Below are positions 23,785 through 34,214 of a stretch of DNA of 64,000 bases, one piece after another; position 1 is the first letter of the stretch; every line of letters starts with the position of its first letter. Origin of the DNA: Paratinospora sagittata (lineage: Eukaryota; Streptophyta; Magnoliopsida; Ranunculales; Menispermaceae). The DNA lies in assembly GCA_035771175.1 (NCBI GenBank), contig CM069592.1:39820198-39884197 (forward strand), given 5' to 3'. The notes under the pieces were generated by a model. That model was not told where the DNA came from. It ran no database searches and saw only the letters and a program-made list of their open reading frames with translations. A program made the position numbers and the translations under genes.

Positions 23785-24707
23785 GGGCTTTTGACATGAT
23801 TACCTCTAAAAAAAATAATTTCACAAATGCCATCTATATACAAATAATGACTCATTTGCCATACTTTACTGTTCATCGCACAGTCAGTGCGCCAAACAAG
23901 TGCCACGTCGGCGCCCAGGTAGCATTTTAAAGAAAGCGTCTTTTTATCCTTTCATAATTTTTTTTTTTAAGTGAAGGGAACATTTATAATTTTTTTTTAA
24001 GTGAAAGGAATGCGTCAAAAGACGCCTTCCTTCATAATTTTTTTTTAAATGAATGAAAAATCAAAGTTATTACTAAACTGTTCGACCTCACCGAATACAA
24101 ACCACTTGATTTTTTTTACCAAACCACTTTCAGCACGTCCCACTATCCTCCCCCGATCCTCCGGAGTCGACGTAATCTCATTCTCATGCCCGGTTGAATT
24201 TTTGGACCCCCATCCCGAATTCAAGTTTAAATGAAAAATCATCCTCATTACTAAACTGTTCGAAGAGTTTCAGATAGAGGAGTGGGGCGACGAGTGTGGG
24301 AGTGTGTGTGCTCGCGGGTGGGGTATATGTAAGGTTTAAGGGAAGGCGTCTTTTGAAAGGACGTCTTACCTTAAAATAAAATAAAAACTTGCAAGGAAAG
24401 GTGTCTTTTCAAAAGACGCCTTCCCTTCACTTAAAAGAAAAAATTGTGAAGGGAATGTGTCTTTTCAAAAAACGACTTCCCTTCACGTTAAAAAAAAAAA
24501 ATTGTGAAGGGAAGACGTCTAGACGTCTTCCCTTCACTTAAAAAGAAAAATTATGAAAGTTCCTTAAAATGCCACTGGGCTCGTATATGACGCTTATTTG
24601 GCGCGCTGACTGTGTGATGAACAGTAAAGTATGGCAAATGAGACATTATTTGTATGTAAATGGCATTTGTGAATTTTTTTTTTTAGGGGTAATCATGTTA
24701 AAAGCCC
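23785..24707. mobile_element. MULE-type non-autonomous element with long terminal inverted repeats
   Basis: The terminal inverted repeats are about 120-150 bp: GGGCTTTTGACATGATTACC at the left and its near-complement at the right, staying similar through the CAGTCAGTGCGCC block. The flanks are the direct repeat ATCCGCAAGG (23775-23784 and 24708-24717), matching the 9-10-bp target duplication of Mutator-like elements. The interior has several 50-60-bp hairpin units of the GTGAAGGGAA / TTCCCTTCAC type, including a perfect 34-bp palindrome at 24504-24537, and a direct repeat of ATTACTAAACTGTTCGA (about 24069 and 24248). No transposase. Short open frames here are not convincing. Confidence 0.85.
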
Positions 24708-24717
24708 ATCCGCAAGG

Positions 24718-25671
24718 ATTGTAGAAAAGCCGGTGATGGTGGGCAAGTGGAGCCGCCGCAATAGGTAAGGAACCACATGTCCCGCAACCGAAAACACGTG
24801 AAGCGTAATGGTCGTGCCATGGGGTCCGCACGTGCACCCTAAATTGCAGACACGTGGTGTCCCCAAATAATAATAGCTTCATAGAGAAAAAAAAATAGTT
24901 ATTTAAATAACGTGTTACAAGAATAATTTTAGGAGTAACATATTTTATTTACATTATTCTTAAAAGTTATTAGATTATCTCAAATTACGTGTGAATATTT
25001 GATTCGAGGCATTTCAATAATTTTTAGGACAATATCAATAAAATGTGTTTGTAAAATACTTTTCTAATTTTATATATATTTTGGATAATTTTGATAGATT
25101 TTTTATTATAATAACAATAAATCAATTAATAAAATTATTATAAAATGAGAAGGAACAAAAGCTAGCTATAAATTAGAAAGGATAAAATAAATAACTAGAT
25201 AAAAGAGATTTCACAAAATAGAAAATGATATAAAAAGTTAGAAATTAGTTAAATACTCAACTATAGTCCATTCAACTAAGCTTTTGTTACATGAATCTAC
25301 TTCTACTACTATGCTCTATCAAGACCTTCATCCCCTATGCTCTGTCAAGAGGTAAACCGATATTTTTAATTATAAATAATTATATCTTTTTCATTAAATT
25401 TCTAATGATAATGCTAAATAAACTTAAAAAAAAAAACTCAAAACCAAATATGTTTAATGTGGCATCATCTGCATCATTAATGTTCTTATTATTTAAATTT
25501 TGAGTGATGTAAATAATGCAATACCAGTTAGAATGAAGCTGATTTCAATTTAAATTTACAATAGAGAAGAAATACTGATTCAGATGACATCTTTTAAATT
25601 TCTAGCAATTGCAAGTAACAAATAAAAACTAAAAAAAAAAAAACTGGCTGTAGTTCAATCATTTTTTTCTT
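24718..25671. other. Intergenic sequence downstream of paralog A
   Basis: AT-rich. The end nearest 25672 should hold the 3'-UTR of the leftward paralog A. A 78-codon minus-strand frame at 24646-24882 overlaps the MULE end and shows no family features. No gene supported. Confidence 0.4.
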
Positions 25672-25759
25672 TCAATCATCTCCACCACCATTCAAATCCA
25701 TACAAGGCAGCTGTGGGATTTTAAGAACTGGAAGAGGAGGAGGCTCAATATCCAGTGGC

Positions 25760-25764
25760 TTCTT
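25760..25764. repeat. Target-site duplication TTCTT, left copy
   Basis: TTCTT immediately before the 5' LTR, repeated at 31496-31500 immediately after the 3' LTR. Confidence 0.9.
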
Positions 25765-26215
25765 TGTAGGGGACCACCCTCATGTAGCTTGGCGTGGCAG
25801 ACAAAGGGAAGCATGGGCGTGGCAGACAAACAAGACTGCGTGGCAGACAACATGCGCCGAAAGAGCAGCCACGCGCCACGCGCCGCGCGCCGAAAGAGCA
25901 GCCACGCGCCGAATGTCTTGATTAAAATATAAATATATTATATTAATAATATATTTATAATTACGATATTGTCCTCGAATACACCTATAAATAGGACTCA
26001 ACTTCAGTATTCAAAATTCATTCCTGAGAGTTAGAGAGTTCTATTCTGTAAGATCTACTTAAGAGATCTAATCTGTAAGTCTCACCTAAGGGTGTAGTTT
26101 GTATTCTCTTTAAATACAAGTTTGCTGTCTCCCGTGGACGTAGGCAATTTGCCGAACCACGTTAAATCTGTTGTCTTGTTTTTTCTTTCATACTTTACTT
26201 CGATTCCGCACAACA
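25765..26215 (+). repeat. 5' LTR of the copia element
   Basis: 451 bp, from TGTAGGGGACCACCC to CCGCACAACA. Near-identical to 31046-31495. The first half has a GC-rich GCCGAAAGAGCAGCCACGCG repeat pair; the second half carries the TATA box and leader start. Confidence 0.95.
25986..25993 (+). promoter_or_regulatory. TATA box of the 5' LTR
   Basis: CTATAAATAGG in the middle of the LTR, at the usual U3/R position and about 30 bp ahead of the probable transcription start. The same motif is kept in the 3' LTR. Confidence 0.7.
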
Positions 26216-26218
26216 AAT

Positions 26219-26230
26219 TGGTATCAGAGC
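26219..26230 (+). other. Primer-binding site (initiator Met-tRNA)
   Basis: TGGTATCAGAGC, complementary to the 3' end of plant initiator methionine tRNA, 3 bp after the 5' LTR. Standard for copia elements. Confidence 0.92.
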
Positions 26231-26444
26231 CAAGGTGAGGTTTTGGAAGAAAAACAGACTCTCTGTCGAAATTTTTTGAGACAACGTCGAAATTTCAAAA
26301 TTTTGTAAACGTGATCAAAACTGTGTTCTGATCACCCGAGGAGGTAGCTCTTGTTCTCAGGAGTCCAACGCAACAAACGGCGAGAAAAACGGACAAGAAA
26401 CGAGTCCCCAGGAGCCGATCAAAGTTTGATCTTTGTACCGCATT

Positions 26445-26812
26445 TGGAAGCACTGTTCATACCGACACTGCGTGCTGTTCACACCGGCCCGCAGTCACTG
26501 TTCACCGGTCCGATACTGTTCACCAGTCCGAGGTCCGACACTGTTCACCAGTCCGAGGTCCGACATTGTTCACCGTCCAGAACTGTTCACAGCCCGTCAC
26601 TGTTTACAGCCCAGAACTATTCACAGCCCGTCACTGTGCAAGCCCAGAAACTGTTCACAGCCCGTCACTGTTTAAGCCCAGAAATTGTTCGGTCTGTCAC
26701 TGTTTTACAGCCCAGAACTGTTTAAAGCCCGTCACTGTTCAAAGCCCAGCAACTGTTTGGCCCGTCACTGTTCACAGCCCAGCTCTGTTTGGGCCCAGTC
26801 ACTGTTTCGGCT
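26445..26812 (+). repeat. Minisatellite in the copia leader
   Basis: A 25-30-bp phrase of the form CCCGTCACTGTTCACAGCCCAGAACTGTT-like units (ACTGTTCACAGCCCGTCACT being the clearest) recurs more than ten times with small changes, between the primer-binding site and gag. Several frames are open through it, which follows from its composition rather than from coding. Confidence 0.8.
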
Positions 26813-26988
26813 TATTTTTCGTCTGATTTCAGCAAAGTCAGACTCGTTTCCACCATTTTCAACCGTTCCGGACGCAACCGTGCAATCAGTTTCTGCAGAT
26901 TCAGCTGCTAAGTTATTGATATAGCTTAGTTGGAGTTTTTTATCATTTTTCGAAGCACTTTTCGGCGTCATACATATCTTCGGTCTTA

Positions 26989-28773
26989 ATGACAGAGGAA
27001 ATCCCAAGCACCAGCAGGCCTTGGCAAAGAAGTTCGATGTCAAATGTAAAGTTCGAGGTGGAGAAATTCAACGGCACCAACAACTTTGGCATGTGGCAAT
27101 GCGAGGTTCAAGATCTCTTATTCCGAGAAGGCTCACTTATCGCCTTGGAAACCAAGCCCAAGGATATGTCCGATGATGATTGGTATTTTGTCAATCGTCA
27201 AGCTTGTGGAACAATCAGACTCTGTTTGGCCAAAGATCAGAAGTATTTTATCATGAAAGAGACTATGGCAAAAAGTCTTTGGAAGAAACTGGAGGACAAG
27301 TACATGACGAAAAGCGTAGAGAACCGCCTCTACCTGAAGAAAAAGCTTTTTTGTTTTAAGTACAAGCAAGGTACTTCCATGATTCAGCATCTTGATAATT
27401 TTAACAAGATTCTCGCTGATCTACTGAATCTTGATGTTGACCCTCTTGATGAGGATAAGGCATTATTGTTGTTAAGCTCTTTGCCTGAAAGTTATGAACA
27501 TTTAACAACAACTTTGCTATATGGTAAAGATGAGGTTAAATTTAGTGATGTTTCAAATGCTTTGGTGAACAACGAGTATCAAAAAAAGGACCAGCGCGAT
27601 CACAAGGAAGCATCACCAGCAGCCTTGACGGTATCCAGAGGCAGGGCAAACAACAGATCTAATAGATCCAGTGGGCGAGGCCGATCTCGCTCAAAGTCAA
27701 AAGGACCTTCTTCACGTCAACATCTTGGGAAGGATGAATGTGCCTATTGTCACCAAAAGGGGCACTGGAAGAAAGATTGTCCAAATAAAGGCAAGACAGA
27801 TGCAAATGTGGCACAGAAGGCTGAAGAAGATTCTGCATTCTCAGTTTCATCTATAGACATTCAGTCTGATAGATGGATTTTAGATTCCGGATGTTCCTAT
27901 CATATGTGTCCGAATCGCCATTGGTTCTCAAAATTGGATGAGTTCGATGGAGGAGTCGTGGTCATGGGCAACAACAATACCTGCCGCACAAAAGGTATTG
28001 GAACTATACGCCTCAAGATGCATGACGGTACAACAAGACGGCTCACGGACGTCAGATATGTTCCAGATCTGAAAAAGAATCTGATCTCCCTAGGAGTCCT
28101 TGATTCCAGCGGTTACAAGGTAACCATTGAAGGTGGAGTCCTGAAGGTTGTACGTGGAGCACTCTTGGCCATGAAGGGTACTCAGAAAGGAAATCTTTAT
28201 TTCCTTGACGGACACACAGTAATCGGAAGTGTCTCAGCTTGCACCAGTTCTAATGATGTTTCATCAGACACTTCCCGACTTTGGCACATGCGGCTCGGAC
28301 ATGTTGGAGAGAAAGCTCTTCAAACATTGATTAAGCAAGGTTCTCTGAAAGGTGCAAAAACTGGGAAACTTGACTTCTGCGAGCACTGTATCTTAGGCAA
28401 GCAGACGAGAGTTAAGTTTGGAACTGCCATCCACCGCACAAAAGGAACATTGGATTATGTTCATACCGACGTTTGGGGACCCTCTCAAAATGCTTCATTG
28501 GGAGGTAAACGTTGGTTTGTTACTTTTATTGATGATTTCTCTCGTTATGTTTGGGTTTATACCATGAAGCACAAAGATGAAGTGCTCGATACCTTTTTTA
28601 TATGGAAGAAAATGGTAGAAACCCAAACGGGAAGGAAGATTAAGAGGCTCAGATCTGATAATGGAGGAGAATACAAGTCGGACCCATTTCAGAAATTTTG
28701 TGAGAATGAAGGGATTGTCAGACATTTCACAGTCCCAGGCACGCCACAACAAAACGGTGTTGCTGACGCATGA
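26989..28773 (+). CDS. Copia gag-pol, first part (gag, protease, start of integrase)
   Basis: 594 codons. The gag region comes first (capsid-like part to about residue 215); the zinc knuckle has the form CX2CX4HX4C (CAYCHQKGHWKKDC, about 250); the protease core is WILDSGCSYHMC; then the GAG-pre-integrase (WHMRLGHVGEKAL, with CEHC) and the integrase core with the first two catalytic Asp residues (HTDVWGP and LRSDNGGEY). The frame then ends early just after QQNGVA through a single-base loss, and the downstream part continues in another frame from 28770. It begins 770 bp after the primer-binding site. The protein as drawn lacks the last third of integrase and all RT. Confidence 0.92.
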   Translation: MTEEIPSTSRPWQRSSMSNVKFEVEKFNGTNNFGMWQCEVQDLLFREGSLIALETKPKDMSDDDWYFVNRQACGTIRLCLAKDQKYFIMKETMAKSLWKKLEDKYMTKSVENRLYLKKKLFCFKYKQGTSMIQHLDNFNKILADLLNLDVDPLDEDKALLLLSSLPESYEHLTTTLLYGKDEVKFSDVSNALVNNEYQKKDQRDHKEASPAALTVSRGRANNRSNRSSGRGRSRSKSKGPSSRQHLGKDECAYCHQKGHWKKDCPNKGKTDANVAQKAEEDSAFSVSSIDIQSDRWILDSGCSYHMCPNRHWFSKLDEFDGGVVVMGNNNTCRTKGIGTIRLKMHDGTTRRLTDVRYVPDLKKNLISLGVLDSSGYKVTIEGGVLKVVRGALLAMKGTQKGNLYFLDGHTVIGSVSACTSSNDVSSDTSRLWHMRLGHVGEKALQTLIKQGSLKGAKTGKLDFCEHCILGKQTRVKFGTAIHRTKGTLDYVHTDVWGPSQNASLGGKRWFVTFIDDFSRYVWVYTMKHKDEVLDTFFIWKKMVETQTGRKIKRLRSDNGGEYKSDPFQKFCENEGIVRHFTVPGTPQQNGVADA

Positions 28774-30983
28774 ATCGTACTTTGGTAGATAAAGTTCGCT
28801 GCATGTTATCTCATTCTGGACTGAGCAAGGCATTTTGGGCTGAAGCTTTGTCATATGCCTCTCATATCATCAATCGACTTCCTGCAATGGCACTAGATGG
28901 CAAAACTCCCAAGGAGGTATGGTCTGGACACCCCGTTTCAGATTATGATTCTCTGCGCATTTTTGGATGCACTGCATATTTCCATGTGAAGGAATCCAAA
29001 CTGGATCCTAGGTCCAAGAAAGCGATTTTCATGGGCTTTAGTGAAGGAGTTAAGGCTTTCCGACTATGGAACCCTGATACAAAGACAATTGTCAAAAGTC
29101 GAGATGTAACTTTTGATGAATCTGTGATGTTAAACCATACAGTCTCTGATAAAGAAATTCGCGATCCAGATTTGCCTCAGCAGGTGGAGATAGATATTCC
29201 AGTAACTCCTTGCAAGTCAGTAGAGATAACCAACCATCCTGAAGAAGATAAGGAAATCTCAGTTGAGGTGGAGGCTCCAGGACCAGACATCAGTGAAGAA
29301 CCAGATTCAATTGCCACCAGTCGACCAAGAAGAGAAATCCGCAAACCTGCTCGGTACACTGACATGGTTGCATATGCATTTCCAGTCACCGGAGACGATA
29401 TTCCATACAATTACAAAGATGCTATTCAGAGTATGGAAAGTGATAAGTGGAAAATGGCAATGAATGAGGAGATGACATCACTCCATCAGAATCAGACTTG
29501 GAAGTTGGTTCCACTTCCAAAAGGAAAGAAATCAATTGGCTGCAAATGGATTTTCGCTAAGAAGGAAGGCTCTCCCAGCACAGATGATATCCGATACAAA
29601 GCCAGACTGGTAGCAAAAGGCTACGCTCAGAGGGAAGGAATTGACTACAATGAGGTATTCTCACCTGTTGTTAAGCATTCGTCAATTCGAATATTATTGG
29701 CTTTGGTTGCACAGTTTGATCTCGAGTTAGCCCAACTCGATGTCAAAACTGCTTTTCTGCATGGTAATTTGGAAGAGGAGATATATATGTCTCAACCAGA
29801 TGGATTCAAAGTACCAGGGAGAGAGAATTGGGCTTGCAAGTTGAGCAAGTCACTGTATGGCCTGAAGCAGTCACCGAGACAGTGGTACAAGCGATTTGAC
29901 AGCTTCATCCAAGGGCAAAAATATACTCGGAGTCAGTTTGATCATTGTGTCTACTATCGCAAACTTCAAGATGGTACATTTATCTACTTGCTTTTATATG
30001 TAGATGATATGTTAATCGCATCTAAAAGCAAGGTGGAGATCAACAAGCTCAAGGCTCAATTGAGCTCAGAGTTTGAAATGAAGGATCTTGGAGAGGCCAG
30101 AAAAATTCTCGGGATGGAGATAACTCGAGACAGAGTCAAAGGCAAAATCTGTTTGACTCAGACTCAGTACTTGAAGAAAGTTCTTCAAACTTTTGACATC
30201 GGCAATGACACAAAACCTGTGAGCACACCATTGGCACCACATTTCAAGCTAAGTTCATCAATGTCACCAAATTCCGAAGATCAGAAGAAGCAAATGGAGA
30301 AGATTCCATATGCAAATGCTGTTGGTGCCTTGATGTATGCTATGGTGTGTACCAGACCTGACATTTCACATGCTGTAAGTATGGTAAGTCGTTACATGCA
30401 CAACCCTGGTAAAGGCCACTGGCATGCAGTGAAGTGGATTCTACGGTATATTCATGGTACTGTGGATATTGGTTTAAAGTTCGAGAGAGATTCGAAGAGT
30501 TGTAAGCATATAGTCGGATATGTGGATTCGGACTATGCTGGAGATCTTGACAAGCGCAGATCTACTACTGGTTATGTTTTCACTATGGCAGGAGGACCAG
30601 TGAGTTGGAGATCAACATTACAGTCAACAGTTGCTTTGTCTACTACAGAGGCAGAGTACATGGCAGTAACAGAAGCTTTCAAGGAAGCAATCTGGCTTCA
30701 TGGTTTGACTAAAGACTTGGGAATTGTGCAGAAGAATGTTGAAGTTTTCTGTGACAGCCAGAGTGCCATTTGTTTGGCAAAGAACCAAGTTCATCACAGT
30801 CGAACGAAGCATATTGATGTTCGTTTTCATTTTATTCGAGAAATAGTAGAAGAAGGAAGTATTCTTCTGCAAAAGATCAAGACTGCAGATAACCCTGCAG
30901 ATATGCTCACAAAGGTAGTTACAGGGATCAAGTTCCAACATTGTTTGGACTTGATCAACATCTCACGAGCTCGGAGTGCCTAA
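28770..30983 (+). CDS. Copia pol, second part (end of integrase, RT, RNase H)
   Basis: 737 codons, continuing the polyprotein after the frameshift at about 28768. Integrase C-terminus; RT with the start motif GCKWIFAKKEG, then KARLVAKGYAQREGIDYNEVF and the catalytic YVDDM (at about 30000); the linker; and RNase H with DSDYAGDLDKRRSTTGY and STTEAEYMA. The ATG at 28770 is internal to integrase and is unlikely to be a natural start. No other stop interrupts RT or RNase H. Translation as a separate protein is not expected. Confidence 0.92.
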   Translation: MNRTLVDKVRCMLSHSGLSKAFWAEALSYASHIINRLPAMALDGKTPKEVWSGHPVSDYDSLRIFGCTAYFHVKESKLDPRSKKAIFMGFSEGVKAFRLWNPDTKTIVKSRDVTFDESVMLNHTVSDKEIRDPDLPQQVEIDIPVTPCKSVEITNHPEEDKEISVEVEAPGPDISEEPDSIATSRPRREIRKPARYTDMVAYAFPVTGDDIPYNYKDAIQSMESDKWKMAMNEEMTSLHQNQTWKLVPLPKGKKSIGCKWIFAKKEGSPSTDDIRYKARLVAKGYAQREGIDYNEVFSPVVKHSSIRILLALVAQFDLELAQLDVKTAFLHGNLEEEIYMSQPDGFKVPGRENWACKLSKSLYGLKQSPRQWYKRFDSFIQGQKYTRSQFDHCVYYRKLQDGTFIYLLLYVDDMLIASKSKVEINKLKAQLSSEFEMKDLGEARKILGMEITRDRVKGKICLTQTQYLKKVLQTFDIGNDTKPVSTPLAPHFKLSSSMSPNSEDQKKQMEKIPYANAVGALMYAMVCTRPDISHAVSMVSRYMHNPGKGHWHAVKWILRYIHGTVDIGLKFERDSKSCKHIVGYVDSDYAGDLDKRRSTTGYVFTMAGGPVSWRSTLQSTVALSTTEAEYMAVTEAFKEAIWLHGLTKDLGIVQKNVEVFCDSQSAICLAKNQVHHSRTKHIDVRFHFIREIVEEGSILLQKIKTADNPADMLTKVVTGIKFQHCLDLINISRARSA

Positions 30984-31028
30984 GGGCACTAATGGAGGCA
31001 GCAACAGTTTAGTGTCCTGTTCCACATG

Positions 31029-31045
31029 AGGTGGAGGTGGAGATT
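31029..31045 (+). other. Polypurine tract
   Basis: AGGTGGAGGTGGAGATT abuts the 3' LTR and would prime plus-strand synthesis. Confidence 0.85.
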
Positions 31046-31495
31046 TGTAGGGGACCACCCTCATGTAGCTTGGCGTGGCAGACAAAGGGAAGCATGGGCG
31101 TGGCAGACAAACAAGACTGCGTGGCAGACAACATGCGCCGAAAGAGCAGCCACGCGCCACGCGCCGCGCGCCGAAAGAGCAGCCACGCGCCGAATGTCTT
31201 GATTAAAATATAAATATATTATATTAATAATATATTTATAATTACGATATTGCCCCCGAATACACCTATAAATAGGACTCAACTTCAGTATTCAAAATTC
31301 ATTCCTAAGAGTTAGAGAGTTCTATTCTGTAAGATCTACTTAAGAGATCTATTCTGTAAGTTTCACCTAAGGGTGTACTTTGTATTCTCTGATAATACAA
31401 GTTTGCTGTCTCCCGTGGATGTAGGCAATTTGCCGAACCACGTTAAATCTGTTGTCTTGTTTTTCTTTCATACTTTACCCCGATTCCGCACAACA
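31046..31495 (+). repeat. 3' LTR of the copia element
   Basis: 450 bp, TGTAGGGG...CACAACA, followed by the target duplication TTCTT (31496-31500). Compared with the 5' LTR it differs at about 12 positions, mostly after the GC-rich half. Confidence 0.95.
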
Positions 31496-31866
31496 TTCTT
31501 CTTGTTGTCAACACTCTTAAAACCATTAGAATGACCACCAAATATAGCACTTTTCATCATATTTCCAATAGATTTGAAAGGGTGGCTTAATTTATTCTTC
31601 ACTTTTAAAATAAGTGACACTTCAGACAATTGCCATGTAGCAGTCAAGAAAATCATGGCAGAAAGAAGCCAGTGTGTGATTGTGTTCTGCCTCTTCACAA
31701 TCCTGAGTTCTTTCACTATTTCTTCAATTCCCATTTCCTTGCTACCACTTCCAGTCTCATTTTTTGTCTCCACTTTGGCAACTGTAGAAGAAGCCTTTTG
31801 CTTTGTTTCAGCTGTTGGTACTTCAGGCATCTTAGAACTTGTGTCCTCCTGTAACAACACTTTTAA

Positions 31867-33870
31867 CTGTTATACATTTATAATCGCGAAGCGGGTTTTT
31901 GATGTAAAGCTTTTGGTAACTGTCAATGCCAACATATTTTAGAAATCATCGTGAAACAGAAGTATTTCGAAGTATTTCAATGAGGTTGTGCAGGAGTACC
32001 CAAAAAAAAAAAAGAGAAAAAGGAGCTAGAGACTGAAACAAATACAAACACTGTATACAAGAGTTAAATTTTCTTGCCATGTCATAAAACTTTTACAAAA
32101 ATATCCTGTATTGCCTTTTCAGGATTGAGTAGCCCCATTGTACTTTTGTATAATTGAAAGATTATACAAGGTTATTTCCACAATTTAGCTTGCTCAACCT
32201 TTATTTGCCACATCCAAAGGACTTCCCAGTTATCAAACAGTGTGGTACATATATATTATTTCAATTATACACATAAATTATGAAGTACTTATCAAGCCAT
32301 TCCCTGCGTGGCTGATATAAATAGTAGATTGTGAGCACAGTTCAATCACCGAGAAATTAGAGATAGATCATCTCTGTTGCTACTGAGGATTTTTAAGTTT
32401 CTTTGAATTAGCTTTCCTCCTTTTCGCCTTTGTGGTAATCAAAGAGAAGCATAACATCCTTAATAAGTGTAGTTCGTGTATTTGGTAATCAGCCATGGAG
32501 TCGAGCAATTATTTTGTTTGACATCATGCTTGGCTCATTCCCTAAGTTAAAACAGCAAGTAACTGGCTCACGGATTTAAACATAAGAATCATGATTCATG
32601 GGAAATGATTCGAATCCTAAACTTCAACAGGATGTGTCTGAATCTTATAGTAAAACAATATAATCCTATGGTTCATGGTTCCAGTTCTACAGTTTGAATA
32701 ACTGAGCTTGTACGATTCTTACAAAGAACCAAGGAGTATGCTTCATATGCCAGATTTTGAAAATCATGCATCAACTACCAAGTAACAAATAAATGAAATT
32801 ATAAGTCAAATTATGTGAGTTTGTGGATCTTCACCAATACAAATGTATATTTAAGGCTGATTCAAAAAACTGTTAGACCCTACAATTTATAAAACTTCCA
32901 AAAGATTAACCATCCAGGCAATGGTGTGTTGGTACCTAGGACTAACTCTAACCATGGAAGTCATAAATTAGGGAGAAGGCCTAATGTTAAACATGAGACT
33001 TGTATAGCCACCGCGGGCATCTCCCGCTTAAGCCACCAATGACCCAAGGGATTAGTCAACTGAAGCCTAGATACCCTTGATTCTCTAGAAAAATAAAAAA
33101 AAACTTCCAAAGGATTTAGTTTTGATACATTTCCTAGCCAACAGAAGAACTATGACTCAAGAATTAAGACTTTAACAACTATGAACCACACAATCCCCCT
33201 TCCTTTTTCGCTCATGGTCATCTTATATGCGAACAAGCCACCGAAGTATGAACATTCCAAGTCATAAAGGGCGTACCCAGTACATGTGCATGGCTCTCAC
33301 CATTGCAAGGTCTGGAGAAGGGACAATGTATACAAGAGAGGTTGTTTCTAAATTAGAACTTGTGATCTCATAAAAAACAATCTTAACTGTTGTGTTGAGG
33401 CCCTCTTCTTTTTGAACATTCCAATCCATAATAAGAATAAATTGTGGAGACATGAATTCAAAGCCTGTGGAGAATTGACAAACTCATAGATTTTACCCAC
33501 TTCTCAATTGGACACTTTTTACAATGTCTTCTTTTCAACTTTTTTCTTGAGGGTATTGAGCCCCTTAGAGCACCCAATGAACCTCCTTATGCGCTTAAAC
33601 TGAGGCGGGTCCCTAACCATCACACCAACCCGAAGTTTGTTTAATTTCTTATTCTCATTTCTCATTTATTTACAGACATTTTGGTATCAAACACACATGT
33701 GGAAGGTAAATACGCTCAATCCATCCGGAAATTCCAAAATCTCCTATTAACAGTATATACAGATCACAGGGCACAGAAATAATAATAATAATAATAATTA
33801 TTACAATATATATATATCCATTATAGATAACGAACGAGAACATTAAGGTAAAAAAAAAAAAAAAGTATAC
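31867..33870 (-). other. Intron of paralog A
   Basis: Donor CAG|GTATAC at 33870 and acceptor ATAACAG before 31866. It contains a SINE (33264-33407), GATTCATG-type inverted motifs around 32590-32700, and a (TAA)n tract at about 33779-33797. No gene. Confidence 0.7.
33264..33407 (-). mobile_element. tRNA-derived SINE, family A
   Basis: Plus-strand order AAAGGGCGTACCCAGTAC, AGGTCTGGAGAAGGGACAAT, GAACTTGTGATCTC, TGTTGAGGCCC matches the elements at 15710 and 45190. It sits in the intron of paralog A. Confidence 0.6.
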
Positions 33871-34214
33871 CTGTGAAAGCAATTTGGAGTTCAGAAGCTG
33901 GTGTTCTTCATCGACTATGAGGCCATCTATTGAGGTTGATTGTTTATTATAAGCTCTTGTGTGCTCCATTAGACGAATCACCTCACTGCTGAACTCTAAG
34001 CCCTCGATCTCTTTAGCCTTCACAATGGAAGAAAACACGTGTCGGGTGGTATGGTGTTCCATGCTCTGTGAACAGCATGTATGTGAAACGGAAAAAGATG
34101 CCCCTTTTGCGACACGTATCATTTACATTCCCATCGTGGCTTCAGCCTAAAGCACATAACAACCACCTTCTCTTTTAGAAGTTTAGGGAAGTCATTTCTA
34201 TGATCAAAACTTAT

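Larger units (their letters stand above)
25765..31495 (+). mobile_element. Full-length Ty1/copia LTR retrotransposon (Tork/Tnt1-like)
   Basis: Complete element of 5731 bp: 5' LTR, primer-binding site, leader with a minisatellite, gag-pol, polypurine tract, 3' LTR and 5-bp target duplication TTCTT. The domain order protease, integrase, RT, RNase H is that of Ty1/copia. The LTRs differ by about a dozen substitutions and one indel over 450 bp (counted by eye), so insertion was fairly recent. The polyprotein is broken by one frameshift in the integrase, so this copy is not autonomous as it stands. It lies antisense within the last exon of paralog A. Confidence 0.95.
25672..34122 (-). pseudogene. 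Single-span membrane protein, paralog A, split by a copia element
   Basis: Uncharacterised plant family, tandem with the intact paralog at 34997-37275. Exon 1 is 34122-33871 (start uncertain; an internal ATG at 34062 is also possible), ending SKLLSQ. Exon 2 starts at 31866 and runs to 31496, where a copia element interrupts it; coding resumes at 25759 and stops at 25672. With the target duplication counted once, the pieces sum to 711 nt, an exact multiple of three (236 residues), so the frame was open before the insertion. The conserved core is EEIVKELRIVKRQNTITHWLL followed by a membrane segment and WQLSEVSLILKVKNKLSHPF. The tail beyond the element (LPVLKIPQLPCMDL then Asp/Gly) matches the paralog. 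As it stands, translation would run 9 codons into the LTR and stop at 31468, losing the conserved tail. Confidence 0.82.

Noticed and set aside
24646..24882. 78-codon minus-strand Cys/His-rich frame
   Set aside because: Spans the end of the MULE and its flank; no domain and no splice context.
26351..26924. Several overlapping + strand frames (80-124 codons) with Ser/Cys/Pro repeats
   Set aside because: They arise because the leader minisatellite lacks stops in several frames; no copia protein matches them.
25765..31495. Possibility that the element is a host gene cluster
   Set aside because: LTRs, primer site, polypurine tract and target duplication show it is a retrotransposon.
33670..33870. 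Continuation of paralog A exon 1 frame into a T-rich stretch
   Set aside because: It passes through a clear splice donor (CAG|GTATAC) into intron sequence.
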